Part shown: piece by piece, positions 49,499 to 62,380 of the stretch
Position numbering within the stretch: the first letter of the stretch is position 1
Layout of the letters: each line of letters starts with the position of its first letter
Assembly (NCBI GenBank): GCA_900239685.1
Contig: OENT01000111.1
Location: 1-64,000 of the forward strand
DNA: 64,000 nt
Direction: 5' to 3'
Origin: Rotaria macrura
Taxonomy: Eukaryota; Rotifera; Eurotatoria; Philodinida; Philodinidae
The notes under the pieces: generated by a model
Told to the model about the DNA's origin: nothing
Seen by the model: the letters and a program-made list of their open reading frames with translations, nothing else
Databases searched by the model: none
Translations under genes and position numbers: made by a program

Positions 49499-50966
49499 TA
49501 CATTTACATGTCTCTCTCATTATGTTTTAAGATACCTGTTATTTGGAAAAAAAAGAAAGAAAATAACATCTTGTTGTTAACCAAGAACTATTCTTGTTTC
49601 TTAAAAGAAAAGTCATCATTCATATGTGTTTTCTAATTTTTCATTTCTATTGAGGTATCGATTGTTCTCATATCATTAGAACTAAAATCTTTCTCCGGCG
49701 GAATTTTATTTTAAATGATTCAAAGGAATGATTGGGATGTAAGAACAAAAGCAATTTGATAAAATAGTTGACCGTGTAGTGCTTTTAATGATGCCAACAT
49801 GCGACAACTAGTTCGACTGAATTTGAAAGAAAAAACAAGTCATTGTTTGGTTTTAATATCATATTATAGTCATGGTGAAGTTTGAAACGGCCAGTTAAAT
49901 TTAGCATGCTAGTTTCTGAATAGATACACGTTTTTCTATGTTGGTCTACGTGAATCTTTTGATATCAGTGTAATGTTTATACCATTGCCTGTTTTTTTAT
50001 CAGAGTGCACGGCGTACGCGGTTAGTTCGGATGTGAACAAAGCCACTGATATATCGTTCGGTATCATATGCAGTCTAGCTGTAGGAATGTGACAAGGTGA
50101 CTAACGAAATGTTTCTTCTTACTAAAATGGTTAACAAATGAACTGAAAACAAAAAAGGTTTTGAAATCGTAGAAAGACATTGATATGATGGGAATTTTTT
50201 TAGTCGATTACGGGATCTACGATTGCTACTACAGAAATTGTAGGGATGGACGAGGAAAGAACCTGATAAAATTCAACAACATTGACATGAAAGATCACTA
50301 GGAGTGCAATAGTTCTTAATATTAGGTCATCGTTATTTTTAACTTAGAATAAATCAGTATGTTGAATTTCTAGTTGAAGTTCAGCATATTTTTACTTTTG
50401 AGATACGATGAATTCTTAGAGATTTTCTTCAATATTAGGAATTTTTCTTCGGAAATTTGGTTAATTTTAGTCTAATGCAAAACACAGAGTTTCAAAACGC
50501 TAGGCGTCAATACGAGAAAAAGAAATTTGATAAACAAATATCTCCTACGAACTTGAGGACTTGTGTTTTCTTCATTAGGCATTTTGCAAACAACTTTCGA
50601 TAGAGCAAAAGAACCGACAACGATTATTCCAGACAATCCATAAAAAACAGACTTTTGACAGGAAAAAAATAACGTCCGTCCTCTTCTATAAAAATGTGGC
50701 TGAGTTTGATATTTAAATGGCTGTTTATATGCTAACAACCATTTTCTTACAAGATTTTGTCTAGATTTTATCTTTGAGAGGATCAATCGAATTTTTGAAG
50801 TTTATTCACATCTGAAATCTAGATGAAACATTCACCTATGATTACAGAAATATTGATCTGCTAGTGACGTTGTTTGAACATATGTGTGAATTGGCTGTTA
50901 GGCTTCTGAATATAGAAAATATGCACATATACTTTGAAATTATTCGTATTATTTTAGATTCGATTT
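49499..50966. other. Intergenic, KARS1 to PHOSPHO
   Basis: No gene is supported. A 104-codon minus frame (50786-50472) has one hydrophobic stretch but opens with TTG and shows no domain. The interval ends with TATTATTTTAG (acceptor-like, 50956) just before the PHOSPHO start. Confidence 0.4.
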
Positions 50967-51779
50967 ATGCTTAACTGTGGTTCACACATATTTTCCATAT
51001 GTCGCCCGTTTTTTTCTACAAAACATTTCTATCGTTTGAAATCTAAAGTAAATATGTTTATATTCGACTTTGACGAAACATTATCGATTCGTGCCTCATC
51101 CTATCCTATTGAAGAACTTGCTGTTGATGCACAAAAATTAAATCTCGATGAAATCAATAATCGTTATGGAAAGGTACATCATTGTTGGAATATACGAATG
51201 AATGAAGTATTCGAAGGTCTTGCTCAACAAGGCATTCAAACAACACGACTCATAGAAAGTTTTCGGAAAATTGAATTGAGCCCTGGTACACACGAACTTT
51301 TTCATAATATATCCATACAAAATGGCCGCATTGTTATTATGAGTGATGCTTGTGACCTTATTGTCAACGAATGTTTACATGCTCAAAATTTGCTGCAATA
51401 TGTTTATAAAGTGGAAAGTAATCCTGTGCGTCAAATTAATCCCCATGTAATAATTGATGAATATGAAAATCCGTTACAAACCGAATGTAGATTATGTCCA
51501 CCGAATTTGTGTAAAGGATCAATTATTAATAAATATCGGACGAAGGAGAAAATCGATAAAATAATCTTCGTCGGTGATGGGAATAATGATGTTTGTGCTG
51601 CACTAAGTTTGAATAAAAATGATCTCGTATTCGCTAAATATGATGAAAATGATAGAAAACTTTATCCCATGTATGATATGTTAAAAAATGAATATTTTCA
51701 TCAATTAAAAGCTGAATTATTTACTTGGAATACAATGAAAGATATTCAAAAAATATTAAAAATGGAAAAAATTCTTTGA
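50967..51779 (+). CDS. PHOSPHO-family HAD phosphatase
   Basis: Intronless frame of 270 codons, family size. HAD motif I is FDFDETL (Asp34 nucleophile and Asp36), motif II lies at VIMSDAC, and motif III/IV is IIFVGDGNNDVC. The family-specific cysteine cluster CRLCPPNLCKG and the LSPG word are present. Vertebrate PHOSPHO1 acts on phosphoethanolamine and phosphocholine, and PHOSPHO2 on pyridoxal 5'-phosphate; which applies here cannot be read from the sequence. The first 29 residues precede the catalytic fold and are weakly family-like. An in-frame ATG at 51054 (MFIFDFDE), preceded by AAAG, is an alternative start. The stop is 21 bp before the ATG of the next gene, suggesting a shared transcript. 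Confidence 0.9.
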   Translation: MLNCGSHIFSICRPFFSTKHFYRLKSKVNMFIFDFDETLSIRASSYPIEELAVDAQKLNLDEINNRYGKVHHCWNIRMNEVFEGLAQQGIQTTRLIESFRKIELSPGTHELFHNISIQNGRIVIMSDACDLIVNECLHAQNLLQYVYKVESNPVRQINPHVIIDEYENPLQTECRLCPPNLCKGSIINKYRTKEKIDKIIFVGDGNNDVCAALSLNKNDLVFAKYDENDRKLYPMYDMLKNEYFHQLKAELFTWNTMKDIQKILKMEKIL

Positions 51780-51800
51780 TTTCTCTGTTGTTCTTTCTAG
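51780..51800 (+). promoter_or_regulatory. Probable trans-splice acceptor between two cistrons
   Basis: The 21 bases between the PHOSPHO stop and the DMAC2L ATG are pyrimidine-rich and end TTCTTTCTAG. There is no room for a promoter or poly(A) signal, so the most economical reading is spliced-leader addition to the second cistron of an operon. Confidence 0.6.
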
Positions 51801-54800
51801 ATGACAACTATACTTACTCATCGTTTACAATTTAGTTTTTCATCATCGTCTATTCCCTCTCGACAACTATGGAATTCATTAAATAGTGTTTGGAACAAGT
51901 AAGGTATGCTTAACAATTATACATATAGATTTGAAACGAACGATAAATACCATATGAACATGTGACTTTAAAATTTTTAGATTTTTCATTTGTACTTCAC
52001 AAAAAAGAATGATCTAAATCTCTGTCAAACATGTGAACTGCAATTCTTCAGTATCATATATCTGTGTTCGAAATGGAACTGATCCGAGTAGATCATATCA
52101 ATCGATCTATAATCTAAAATTATAATAATCATGTGGTATGAGATAGTAAATTCATAGTTGTAGAATAGGATATCCTATTTTAAAAGTGTTGATTTCAGCT
52201 TTGATCTTCATATTGAACTGCTTGTTGCAAAATGTTACACTTGATAGTTGTAATATGGTAGAATAAGGTATATCTATTTAAGAATCATGATAGACTTAAT
52301 TTAATGTTCTCTCATGAATATTGATACCCTCTATCCATAGACATAATATTTCTGACTTTCTTATTTGATGAGTTCTGTACTGTGTCTTTATAAATACATA
52401 TAGATACACATTGGCACGTATGAGTTTGAACGTACCAAACGTATAACATAGCTAAGATGCAATTGTCATAGTGAAATATACCGTACTGAATTTCTCCATA
52501 CTGATGGAATTTTAGATTAGTATTGAAATTCAGAAGATTTTCAACAATCCATCCTCTAGAGAAGACAATCATAGTTTAGATATTTATTTCGGAAGGATCC
52601 GTAAAAAGAAATTTCGTCAAAATCTTTTTAACATTTTCGTGACACATACCGGATGAGACAAAGGTTTTGTAATATTTGGCGTTTTGAATGCATCTCTGTT
52701 CAGAAGTATAATGGAAAATTGATCTTGTTCCCGAAATATGCTCCGTCGAATTCTCTACAAACTTCTCATTTTCTTGTTCTAGAACAAGAGAATTGAAATT
52801 TTTTATGTGCCACTCGCTGACGTGCTCCCGTCGCAGGGCAAAGCACGGGCGAAATCTGAGTCGCTATAAACCCAGGCTTATTGCTTCTCGCTGCTAACTA
52901 TCCACTACGATGTACCCTCACAAGCATTGGTACAAAGGCCCTAAAAACTCCTATCATGAAGATAACATTTTTTCCTAGACATACGACCCGATCACCCCAA
53001 GTTTGCAGTAATGTCTGACGAATCACGATGGTGTCCGGAGACACTGCTGAGCGGATGCCTTAGTCGGCTACCACTCACTCTTATGCGCCCATTCCGTCCT
53101 GTCTTCATGGCACTCTCCCATAAGTCTAACGGTCCTCCCGTAAAGGCAGACGCCGTTACACAATCCACAATAATCTCAGTTGAGGCGTTTCTGAGTCGAG
53201 GTGTAAGAAATTTATATGAATGTCGACCGTCAGATGTTGTGTACTACAGCAGGACAATCAACTTAGAGTTAGTTAATTGACCCACCGCAGTACAAGCTGA
53301 ACACAGCAGCTAGCGGCAAAATGAGTGTTTACTTTCCCGAACGTTGAACATACACCCAGCATCCAGAGAGATAAATCCCATAGTACGTTGCCCAAGGATC
53401 TCCACGAGGAGGATTATCTGCCTGATCCTCAATGTGTCACATGGTATGATTATGTGACATTGTGCTACTTCCTACACAATTTTTAGTAATTTATTTTCTC
53501 GTGAAAACGAATATTAATTGGTCTTGAAACATAATTAACTAGTAGAAAGTTTTTGAAAATTTTCAGCAACTATCTATAAATACGACGCTTTTAAATGCTC
53601 ATTGTTTGAGTTAGACCCATAGTCATATTTTGAAAATAGCGTGCTTTTCATGTTTGGCTACTCCTTTTCAAAGAAAGCATACTAGAAATGTCATTTATGG
53701 GCCAATCATTTTCATTTTTGCACTGTTTTGTTGAAAAATTGATTTCTCTTTCAACGTGCAGCACAAATCACGCATGGAAAAGCAATGCAGCTGGAAGAAG
53801 AATCGAAGTGATGTCAAGTAGACTGTTTTAGTTCTAGCGACTAAGGCACATCATAACTTCTAGACAAACATTAACTATGATCATAGATTTACAAGTAATA
53901 CTAAAAGAAAATCTGACATACAATCAATTTACAAATTGAAAATCTCTTACGTACCTATTTATAAGTTGGAAAGATCTTTGGAAGTAGAGAAAAATGTGTG
54001 GGGAAGTAGAATCATTTCACATAATCATACAATGTGATGTGTTAAAAATGTGCAGTTCTATTGTGCTAGAATAAGATAAACAGCAGTTTGTAAGGAATTC
54101 GACTGCGCATCTTTCGGGGACAAGATCATTGTTCTATTATACTTCTACACAGAGATGCATGTAAAACATCAAATGTTGCAAAACTTCTGGCTCACCGGGT
54201 ATTATAATACGTAAATCTTTTGAAAATTTTACCTAAAAAGTTCTATTTGTATGTTACATCTTTCTTTGAAAATTAATCATGAGCAAGAATGATCAGAATG
54301 AAAGTATTTTGTTTTAGTATTAATGAGAAATCTTTATAACTCGTCTTCCAGCTGGTATGGTCGATGGTAAACATGTATTATTTGAATTAGCTCTCTTACA
54401 TGATGTTCGGATCAATATAATTTATACGATGATTCGTCTGTTTCTTGTCATAGTATACAGATGTTTATGTCTTTTATCTATGATTCAGATTTGCATAAAT
54501 TTACACGTCGGTACTTATTCAATCAGAGCAGGAGCACACGTCTCTTAATAGTAGGCGACCAATAATTCCGACAACTACATGTTTGTCATGATAAAATAAC
54601 TTATCCATTCAGTTGATTTTCTTTAGATACGAACGAAAAAATGTACAAAAATTAGGAGTAGATCGTGCTTGTACCGAATGGTTGGTAAGATGTGGTGGCT
54701 CAGTACGTTTTAAAAATTGGGGTACATTTACATCGACTTACAATGCAATTCCAGTCGGGGCTCCTGGTCAATTTAGAATTGAAGAAATTCGTGCTGTAAA

Positions 54801-55326
54801 TGCATCTATTACATCTGAAGGCTTTGCATATCTAGGTCATTGAATCATGCCTTGATTTATTGTCATTATTTCCAATTAATAATTTTACTGTCTTTTTTCT
54901 TAATTTTTGATTTCAGAAGGACTTACTGATCTAAAGAAAATTCACTTGGAAAAATGTGATCAAATTAATGATAGTAGGCTTCTATTATCGAATATTTATG
55001 TTATCGTATGTTTCTCATTTAAGGTTCTATTGCTCGATGTAACATAGTAAAAGATTCATTAGAATCTATAGTGCTCATTGATCTAGCTCAAATCACTGAC
55101 AATGGTCTAGCTTATCTAGCTAGTTTAAAGTATGTTCAGTATTTAATCATTGGATCTTCATTAAAATTTTCGTATTTTTAGAAATTTAAAAAATATTGCT
55201 CTAGTACGTTTACCAAACATAAAACATAGTGAAGCAGTCATGAAGTTACTGAAAAGCGCGCTACCTCAATGTAGTATACATTATGAGGTGGAACATACTT
55301 CATCGAAGGATTCAAATGAAAAATGA
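51801..55326 (+). CDS. DMAC2L: DMAC2L / ATP synthase coupling factor B-like mitochondrial protein
   Basis: Exons 51801-51898, 54627-54835, 54917-54973, 55024-55129 and 55182-55326 join to 204 aa in frame, the family's length. The N-terminus MTTILTHRLQFSFSSSSIPS is basic and Ser-rich, like a mitochondrial targeting peptide. The conserved core follows: WNSLNSVWNKYER, GVDRACTEWLVRCGGSVRF, then leucine-rich-repeat-like strands (LESIVLIDLAQITDNGLAYL, LKNIALVRLPNIK). The family (ATP5S/DMAC2) is associated with the inner membrane and with ATP synthase or complex I assembly. Intron 1 is 2.73 kb, against 50-81 bp for the others, and contains a GC-rich insertion. It is probably the second cistron after PHOSPHO. 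Confidence 0.9.
52810..53465. mobile_element. GC-rich insertion in DMAC2L intron 1, origin unknown
   Basis: About 650 bp have a base composition close to balanced inside an AT-rich intron. It begins near GTGCCACTCGCTGACGTGC and ends near ATGTGACATTGTG. An 89-codon ATG frame (53011-53280) shows no domain. There is a short hairpin (CACATGGTATGATTATGTG region) at the right end but no long terminal repeats inside the stretch. A solo LTR, a retroelement fragment or foreign DNA would all fit. Confidence 0.45.
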
Positions 55327-55820
55327 ACGTGTATTTCTCTTCAAATAAAATTTCATAAATAAATTCATTTGTCAATTATTGTTATGATTATTTAAATGTA
55401 TCGATTGGAAATTTTGATTCGTTCACTAAAATTATAGTTCAAGAGAGAAAGAACATTTTTATACACATAAATTAAAATTGAAATAGAGTTTGTTTTTATC
55501 TTATGTTATCTTAAGATAATCGAGTACAAGTGTACGATCTATTTTAAAAACAATAAGAAGAACATGCCGAGATGTTTCTTTCATATTCTTTTTTACGCAA
55601 CTGATAGCTTGACAAACTTCTTGGTTCTTCTTCCCTATTGGCTATAAGATAGGCTGGAGGTTCGTGTCGATAGTCAATGGTGCATAGTAAACCAATCGAC
55701 TATACGAGAAAACAAAAGCAATTTTTTCCCATAACACGTTGAGATTTCTCACTAAATACGACTACAATAATTATTAAAAATATATTTTATGTTTTGATTT
55801 TCAGATTTTTTCATTCTTCG
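55327..55820. other. Intergenic, DMAC2L to RNF185
   Basis: AATAAA at about 55347 and 55357 fits polyadenylation of DMAC2L. No other feature is evident. Confidence 0.45.
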
Positions 55821-56647
55821 ATGGCTTCGACAGAAAGAAATACTGCAGGAAATAATAATACTTCGTCATCTTCGGATCGTAACGATGAAAAGAAAACATC
55901 ATCGAATAACGAGAAAGAATCGGGCTTTGAATGCAATGTAAGTTATTAGTCTATGATGTTTGTTAACAAGTAAAATAAACAAATCTATTAAACAGATTTG
56001 TCTGGAAACAGCGCACAATGCTGTTTTATCTCTTTGCGGTCATTTATTTTGTTGGCCATGTATTCATCAATGGTTAGAAACTCGTGCAAACAATCCAACA
56101 TGTCCAGTTTGTAAGAGTAGTATTTCACGTGAAAAATTAATTCCAATCTATGGACGTAATGCTCCTCAAACAGATCCACGGTTTCAAAAATATATGTTGG
56201 CCATTTCTCTTCAATAGAAATGTCTGTTGGTGTATTTTAGAGACACTATACCACCACGACCTGCTGGTACAAGACAAGAACCCCGTCAGAATCGAGTGAA
56301 TAAGATAGATATTTGAACGAAAAGATGAATTACATTTTCATTTGAATTTATTACTAGAATTTTGGATTTGGTGATGGTGCTAATTTTCAAATGTCGTTTG
56401 GTGTTGGTGCTTTTCCATTTGGTCTGTTTCAAACAACATTCACAACAAATAGTGCCAACACTACTTATGCTCCACGTACATATTGCATTATGGTTTTTTT
56501 CCCATTTTTTATTAAATCCAGAAATCATTTCATTGCCTATTCTTTTTAGCACCACCTGGTACTCCTGAACGTTATCAACATGAATTGCTGTCGCGAGTTT
56601 TTCTTGGCATTGCGTTAGCCATAATTTTATTTATTATTTTTAATTGA
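55821..56647 (+). CDS. RNF185: RNF5/RNF185-type ER membrane RING E3 ligase
   Basis: Exons 55821-55937, 55996-56180, 56241-56295, 56358-56475 and 56550-56647 join to 190 aa. A low-complexity Ser/Asn N-terminus leads into a C3HC4 [34 protein letters not shown] and CPVCKSSI. Then come the family words [28 protein letters not shown] and a C-terminal hydrophobic tail ([16 protein letters not shown]) that anchors it in the ER membrane. The family ubiquitinates ER proteins for degradation and acts in mitophagy. RNF5 and RNF185 are vertebrate paralogues; this single gene is co-orthologous, so the symbol is approximate. A pyrimidine-AG at 55803, 18 bp before the ATG, may be a leader acceptor. Confidence 0.93.
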
Positions 56648-59600
56648 TCTTTATGTTCAAATACAAATGAAATACTCTTTTGTTTCTATTTCGTTGAATT
56701 CTTTTTTCTTTGTTTGTGCAAGACAAAAGAAACGAAAATATTAAAAAAACGCTAAATATCGAAAGAAACTTTTACTGCTAAGAATATTTTTTTAAACTGC
56801 TTTATATGTGAATTTTATTGTAAATATATCAGTGATTAGATCAGTGGAGAAAAAATAAGGTTTTTCCTTTCTTCTATTTCAGATATGAAAACAAAGAGTA
56901 TCATCAAAACGAGAAAAAAACAGGACAGGTAATATTAGATATCCTGTTTTGTAATATGAATATTAATTACAGAAACCAATTATTGAACTAGTTTTGAGTT
57001 GAAGTACTTCTATTATAGTCCATCAAATTCACACTTATAATCGTTAGCTTTCGATAATAGTCGCTGTATTTTGATATGCATGCTTATTCATGTTTTTAAC
57101 GAAATTTCAAGATCTTTCTTAATTGTTTTCAAAATGACACCAGCGAATTAAAAACTGAACTGAAGTTAAGATTCTTTTAAAATGAATTAATAAATGCTTT
57201 TTTATATTAACTAATGTTGTGCAACTTATGACACTGTTTCTTTCATTGAATAAAAGCCATCTTTCGTCTGATACTTCAGTCTATGTTAATGGAACAATCT
57301 GCCATGTAGTCGGTTTCATCTTTGATTGAAATATCTTGTTAGAATTCTGTTAACTTCTCGCTATGACTTCTTACACAGATTCATTGCCGGTGAAGCTGAG
57401 ACAAAAAATAAATGACATCAATATCAATGCGCCATAGATGGTAATGCAAAGAAGCCTGTTGTTTTCAAGAATTTGCATCTTCAAAATGTTTAGAATTCTA
57501 ATAAGAAGTTGACGAACTTTTCTTGTGTTAATATTCGTGAACAAGGCAACTTCGGAGTATTTTACTTTATGCAACACTATCCATTCACTGTATAACAACA
57601 GAATCAAAAAGGAAAAATAAATAATTCTCAGTGCAGTTAACAGAATAAAAACATTCGTAACTTTCTAATACGTTAAAAACTTCCTATAAGAATGTCTTGA
57701 TTAAGTTAAAAGTTATTGTTCCTTATTTACAGTTGCAGATAAGTAATAAGCCGATTAGTGTCTGACAACCAGAAAAACATGCGAATTTATTCATGTCATT
57801 TATCAAATCTATGACAATGTTGTCTTTACCAACATATAATGTTGGTAAATAAATGTAGGGACATATAAAGCACATGCTACACTTGAGTTTTTAAATATAA
57901 GAAGTTCATGACAAAGTTGAATTATGTCGTGCATGCATTTATTACAGAAAAAAAGCAGTACCAACATCAACTCATCATTCAGACAATCTTAATGAAAATG
58001 ATTCAATCGCGTGATCTCGTTTTGAAGTACACATTCAAGGAGCTTCATATTGATGTTGACAATTATTTGTATGGATATCATGCCTCTGTTTTTTTTCTAT
58101 TTAAAGATAAGTAAATTATATGAGTTCGACAAGACGATTCTTGCATCAAATCCTCCTGAAAACGTAAAAATTTATTCTTCTTTGTTTCCGGAAACAAAGA
58201 ATTTCTCATAGCGAAACATCTCAACTAACGGAAGTACGTCATTCCTAGTCAGTAAATTGTTCAAGTTAGTGTTAAGTATCCTTTTTCTTTGTATCTAAGA
58301 AAGGAACTGTCATGTCAGACTAAATCTATTTATTATTCCACCACATTATTAGCGTAATAGCTCTTGTATTGTGAAAGAGTTTCAGTTGAGCTTTGTTAGA
58401 TTGCTTGCATGAAAAAAGAGGCGAGATTTTATCCTCTTATTTAAGAAATATTAATCTTCTTTTGATAATAAAATAGAATGAAATCTAACCGTGTTTCCTC
58501 TTGAAAACATTCGAAAATCATATCATATAACAGACACACATTTCTTCTGTGTAAAATCAATGACTGCAAAGTAAAATAATTATTTTCTTCAATGAAAAAC
58601 ACAACATATTATCGATGAGAATATCGACAATCAATTGTCCTACTGTGCAAAAGGTATATAAGACAAAAATGTACTATTCAATATTCTATTGTTTGATATT
58701 TTCATGTTTATAGCTCAAATATTTCTTAATCATTCAATTAATCACTTTCTTCTCCACAACGATGTATGCCAAAAATGTAATATCTAACATGGATGACTTT
58801 GAACAGATTTTTAAACAAACATCATAGAAATCTTCAAATGTCATCATTTAAAACAGGCTACGTAGCATAAAGAATTAGGGTCATCTATTGAGATCGAGTA
58901 TTCGAGACAAATATTGAATGATTGTTAATAGAAATACATAAGCGATACGAGTCTTGAGTACATTAATAGAGGCAATCATTTTTTAAATATTGCAAAGTTC
59001 TATTCATAATTTAACTAGAAAAAGATCATCAATTGGTGAATATCATCTCTCAGAATTCGGTCAAGAGCTTACTGGCTTGTCGATCAATTGAAATTTAATG
59101 CATCTACCTCTTCCTTGTTGAACAGTGCAAAGCGTAGGTTTCTCAAGTAGTGTTTCTATCAAACACATTTCAGATAATAGTAAAGAATATCGTATTCAAC
59201 GATGAATATTAGTCATGTCGTTGTCGAATATTTTCCTTCCTGTTTGTTTATTCACAAGGATTCTTTTTTGATTATCCATTGTTGTATGTATTGTTGAAAA
59301 ATATTTTTTTCTGATAAGAATAGTGTCAATATTGATCTTGACTCTTTCTGACACAGAAATTTGGATCAATTAGTGATTCTTTTTATTTTATTTCTATCTA
59401 TACTGTAAGAAATCATGTTCGTCATCAATAATTGATATTCGATAAAAAACATTATCGAAATCCGTCCGAGATGTTATAAAATTAAGTATGCAGAAAAAAA
59501 TCATTTGCATATCGTAGCTAGTAGTTAGTTGACGACGTTTTTTATGTATCGTATAAATTCGAATTCATGAGTGAATGCAATAGTATTAGCTCCCGATTTT

Positions 59601-60554
59601 TAAGTATGATTATTATAGAGTTTGAGTAAAGTCCGTATAATTCATAATTAATTAAACATGAAATACAGTTATTGGCCGTTTTGATCGGATCTCATGCTTG
59701 ATACTGTAGGTAATATAGGCTGTTTTTATTGCTAGTCAGCATAGGAAAAAGAATGAAATTTGCCAATAATCAATGCTGTTATATTATTTATTCATTACCT
59801 TTTGCCTTCCAGCCTTTTTAACGCTATTGACCGTAATTTAGTATTACATGGAATTTTTTTCTCTATCCTTAAAGGTATAATTATTCTAGTTGAAAATTTT
59901 ATAGCTGAAATAAATAGGCAATTTTATTTTTTTCTTTTCTCCAGAATTTTAACAAACATTTTGCATCACCGAGGGTTAGAAATATACACGTAGATCGATT
60001 TAAACCGAGTATGATCAACTTTTCATGACACTTTTTAAAAAAGCATTCAATTTATTTTCCAGACCGGATCATTTTCAAATAGAAGTATAAAACCCTACAC
60101 AGAAAAAAGACTTGATTCGTATTGCTTTGATATAACAGCTATTGATTCATATTCATGCATGTTGATTGAAGGGAGGAGTAGAAGAAGAAGAAAATAAGGA
60201 AACGTTTGCTGTCGGGAAGACGATTCTGGTACTATTATACTTTGACACATGGGCCGAACAGAAAAACCGTCAGTCATGATTCTCCTTTTTTTCTCTTCTT
60301 CTATCGTTTTTCTTTTTATTTATCATGACCGTGTAGATACCGGAGAAAAGACAGATAGAAAGGAAAGGAAAATAAGTGTAAGAAGAAGTAGAGGAAAAAA
60401 TGGAACCTCTACCAGTTATTTCTCCACTAATTTTAGATGATCCACACGTACGCAACCTATCTATAATGATAAACGACAACAACAACAACAATACATTCAA
60501 ATTCTTTCTCTTACATTAAAATACCACTGTATTAGATTAATTCCTTGGACAAAA
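56648..60554. other. Long intergenic region before the PITP gene
   Basis: No gene was found in 3.9 kb. Short frames (for example plus 57908-58114 and minus 57371-57607) lack domain signal. A CAA/ACA-rich tract (ACAACAACAACAACAATACA) at 60475-60495 lies 60 bp before the PITP start and is probably 5' UTR. Confidence 0.4.
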
Positions 60555-62380
60555 ATGCTCATTAAAGAATATCGTATTCCAGTACCTATGACCGTCGATG
60601 AATATCGTATTGCTCAATTATACATGATTGTGGTAGGTGATGAAATTCATTTGTTTTCATTATCATGTCATCGAGAAATTTATACATGAAAATCAAACAT
60701 TTTAGACACTTGTCAGAGGTAAAGAAAAGTTGAAAAAGTCTCACTGCTGCACGAATCATATTGCTCTATTTTTGTTCTCGATAGAAATAAATCTAACGGT
60801 TCTTATTGATCATTAACGATCACATTAGATTCTTTCTTTTTGTTGTCAAGACGAGAAACACGGGGCTACCTTTGTTTAGAAAAAAAGTCGTGAAGAAACT
60901 AACTCATCAGGTAGCGGTGTTGAAATAATAAAAAATGAACCTTATACAAATGGACCCGGTGGTAACGGACAGTATACGTTTAAGATTTACCATATTGAAC
61001 GTCATTTACCCGGTTGGTTCAAAGCAATACTACCAGCCAATGCTATGAAAATCGAAGAAGAAGCATGGAATGCTTATCCATATACAAAAACACGTTACCG
61101 TTGTCCATTTATTGATCGATTTTTACTGGAAGTCGAAACATGTTATCAAGCTGATTTTGGTACACAAGAAAATATATTCAACTTGAAACCACAAGAAATC
61201 GAACAACGTGTTGTTGGTTTGTACTTATTTTTATTCATAGCATAGAATGCATTAATAGATTTAAAAAATAGAATGCTTATTTTTTCTCTTTAGAATTTCT
61301 TGATATTGTTCAAAGTCAACCATTAGCAGATATTCCATCGGAAAATCCAGCAATATTCCGCTCAGATAAAACAGGTTTGAACAGTAAATTTCTTTCATCC
61401 GAGATAATATTATGTATTGTCTAGCTATGTCTTTTGTTTTTATCTCCGATACATGCGTGGCTGGGAGTTGACAGATACTTTAGATATGCGATTGATTAGA
61501 ATTGCCATCCATTTCTATATTCAAGTAGAATGCCTTGAATTCATGATACGCGAACTGAATAAACTTTCAAAGTATTTCAGCAATCCTATTAGAATATTGT
61601 TGCTATAAGCATTTTTTCTGATCTTCTGAAGTCTATGATATTGAATTAAATTATTCCTTCATTAATTTGTTTTTATTTAGGTCGAGGTCCTTTATCAATG
61701 GATTGGTTTGAGCAAATAAGAAAAACCGATCGAAAAGATTCTATCATGTGTGCGTACAAATTATGTCGAGCAGAGTTTCGTTATTGGGGCATGCAATCTC
61801 GATGTGAACGATTTATTCATGAAATAGGTAAGAAAACAAAAAAGAAAACAATGATGAATAATTGTACATTTTTCAATGGAATATTGTAATAGCTTTACGT
61901 AAAACGATATTACGTGCACATCGGCAAGCATGGTGTTGGCAAGATGAATACCAAGGTTTAACATTAGCCGACATAAGACGTTTGGAAGATGAAACACAAT
62001 GTGAATTAAATAAACGCATGGCACAATTTCAAAATGAAAATCTACGTTTATCGATAAAAATGCAAAGTTACGAAAATGAAAATGAAACGACACCAGGTGG
62101 TTCAATGAACAATATTAATCAACCTTTGACTATCAAACGAAGCCGACAAATGTCAATTGACAATATTAATGCTAATAGGCCAAGAATTAATTCATTTCCT
62201 GTGCCACCATTATCAAGAGATGAAGCATCTGACGATGAATTTTTTGACGCTGAATGTAAGCCTATTTCAAATAATATATTTTTCCTATTTTCTCGCAATC
62301 AGAGAAAGATAAATGTCGAAAATAATCAGTCATTCATTGCTACCGGCACTAAGCCACATACAACAATTAGCAGATACTAG
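60555..62380 (+). CDS. RdgB-type phosphatidylinositol transfer protein, PITP domain only
   Basis: Exons 60555-60632, 60880-61216, 61294-61374, 61681-61827 and 61893 onward. The PITP fold is clear: MLIKEYRIPVPMTVDEYRIA, NEPYTNGPGGNGQYT, AWNAYPYTKTRYRCPF, TGRGPLSMDW, MCAYKLCRAEFRYWGMQ and LRAHRQAWCWQDE. GRGPL, WCWQDE and the acidic SDDEFFDAE (FFAT-like, a VAP-binding motif at ER contacts) point to the RdgB/PITPNM class rather than PITPNC1. That class normally continues with DDHD and LNS2 domains. Here the frame either stops just after FFDAE if a 47-bp GT-AG intron (62256-62302) is removed, giving 335 aa, or runs to TAG 62380 (376 aa) if it is not. No DDHD exon is visible to 64000. It would exchange PI and phosphatidic acid between membranes. 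Confidence 0.88.

Noticed and set aside
50472..50786. 104-codon minus-strand frame
   Set aside because: Non-ATG start, no recognised domain, in an intergenic region. One hydrophobic stretch is not enough.
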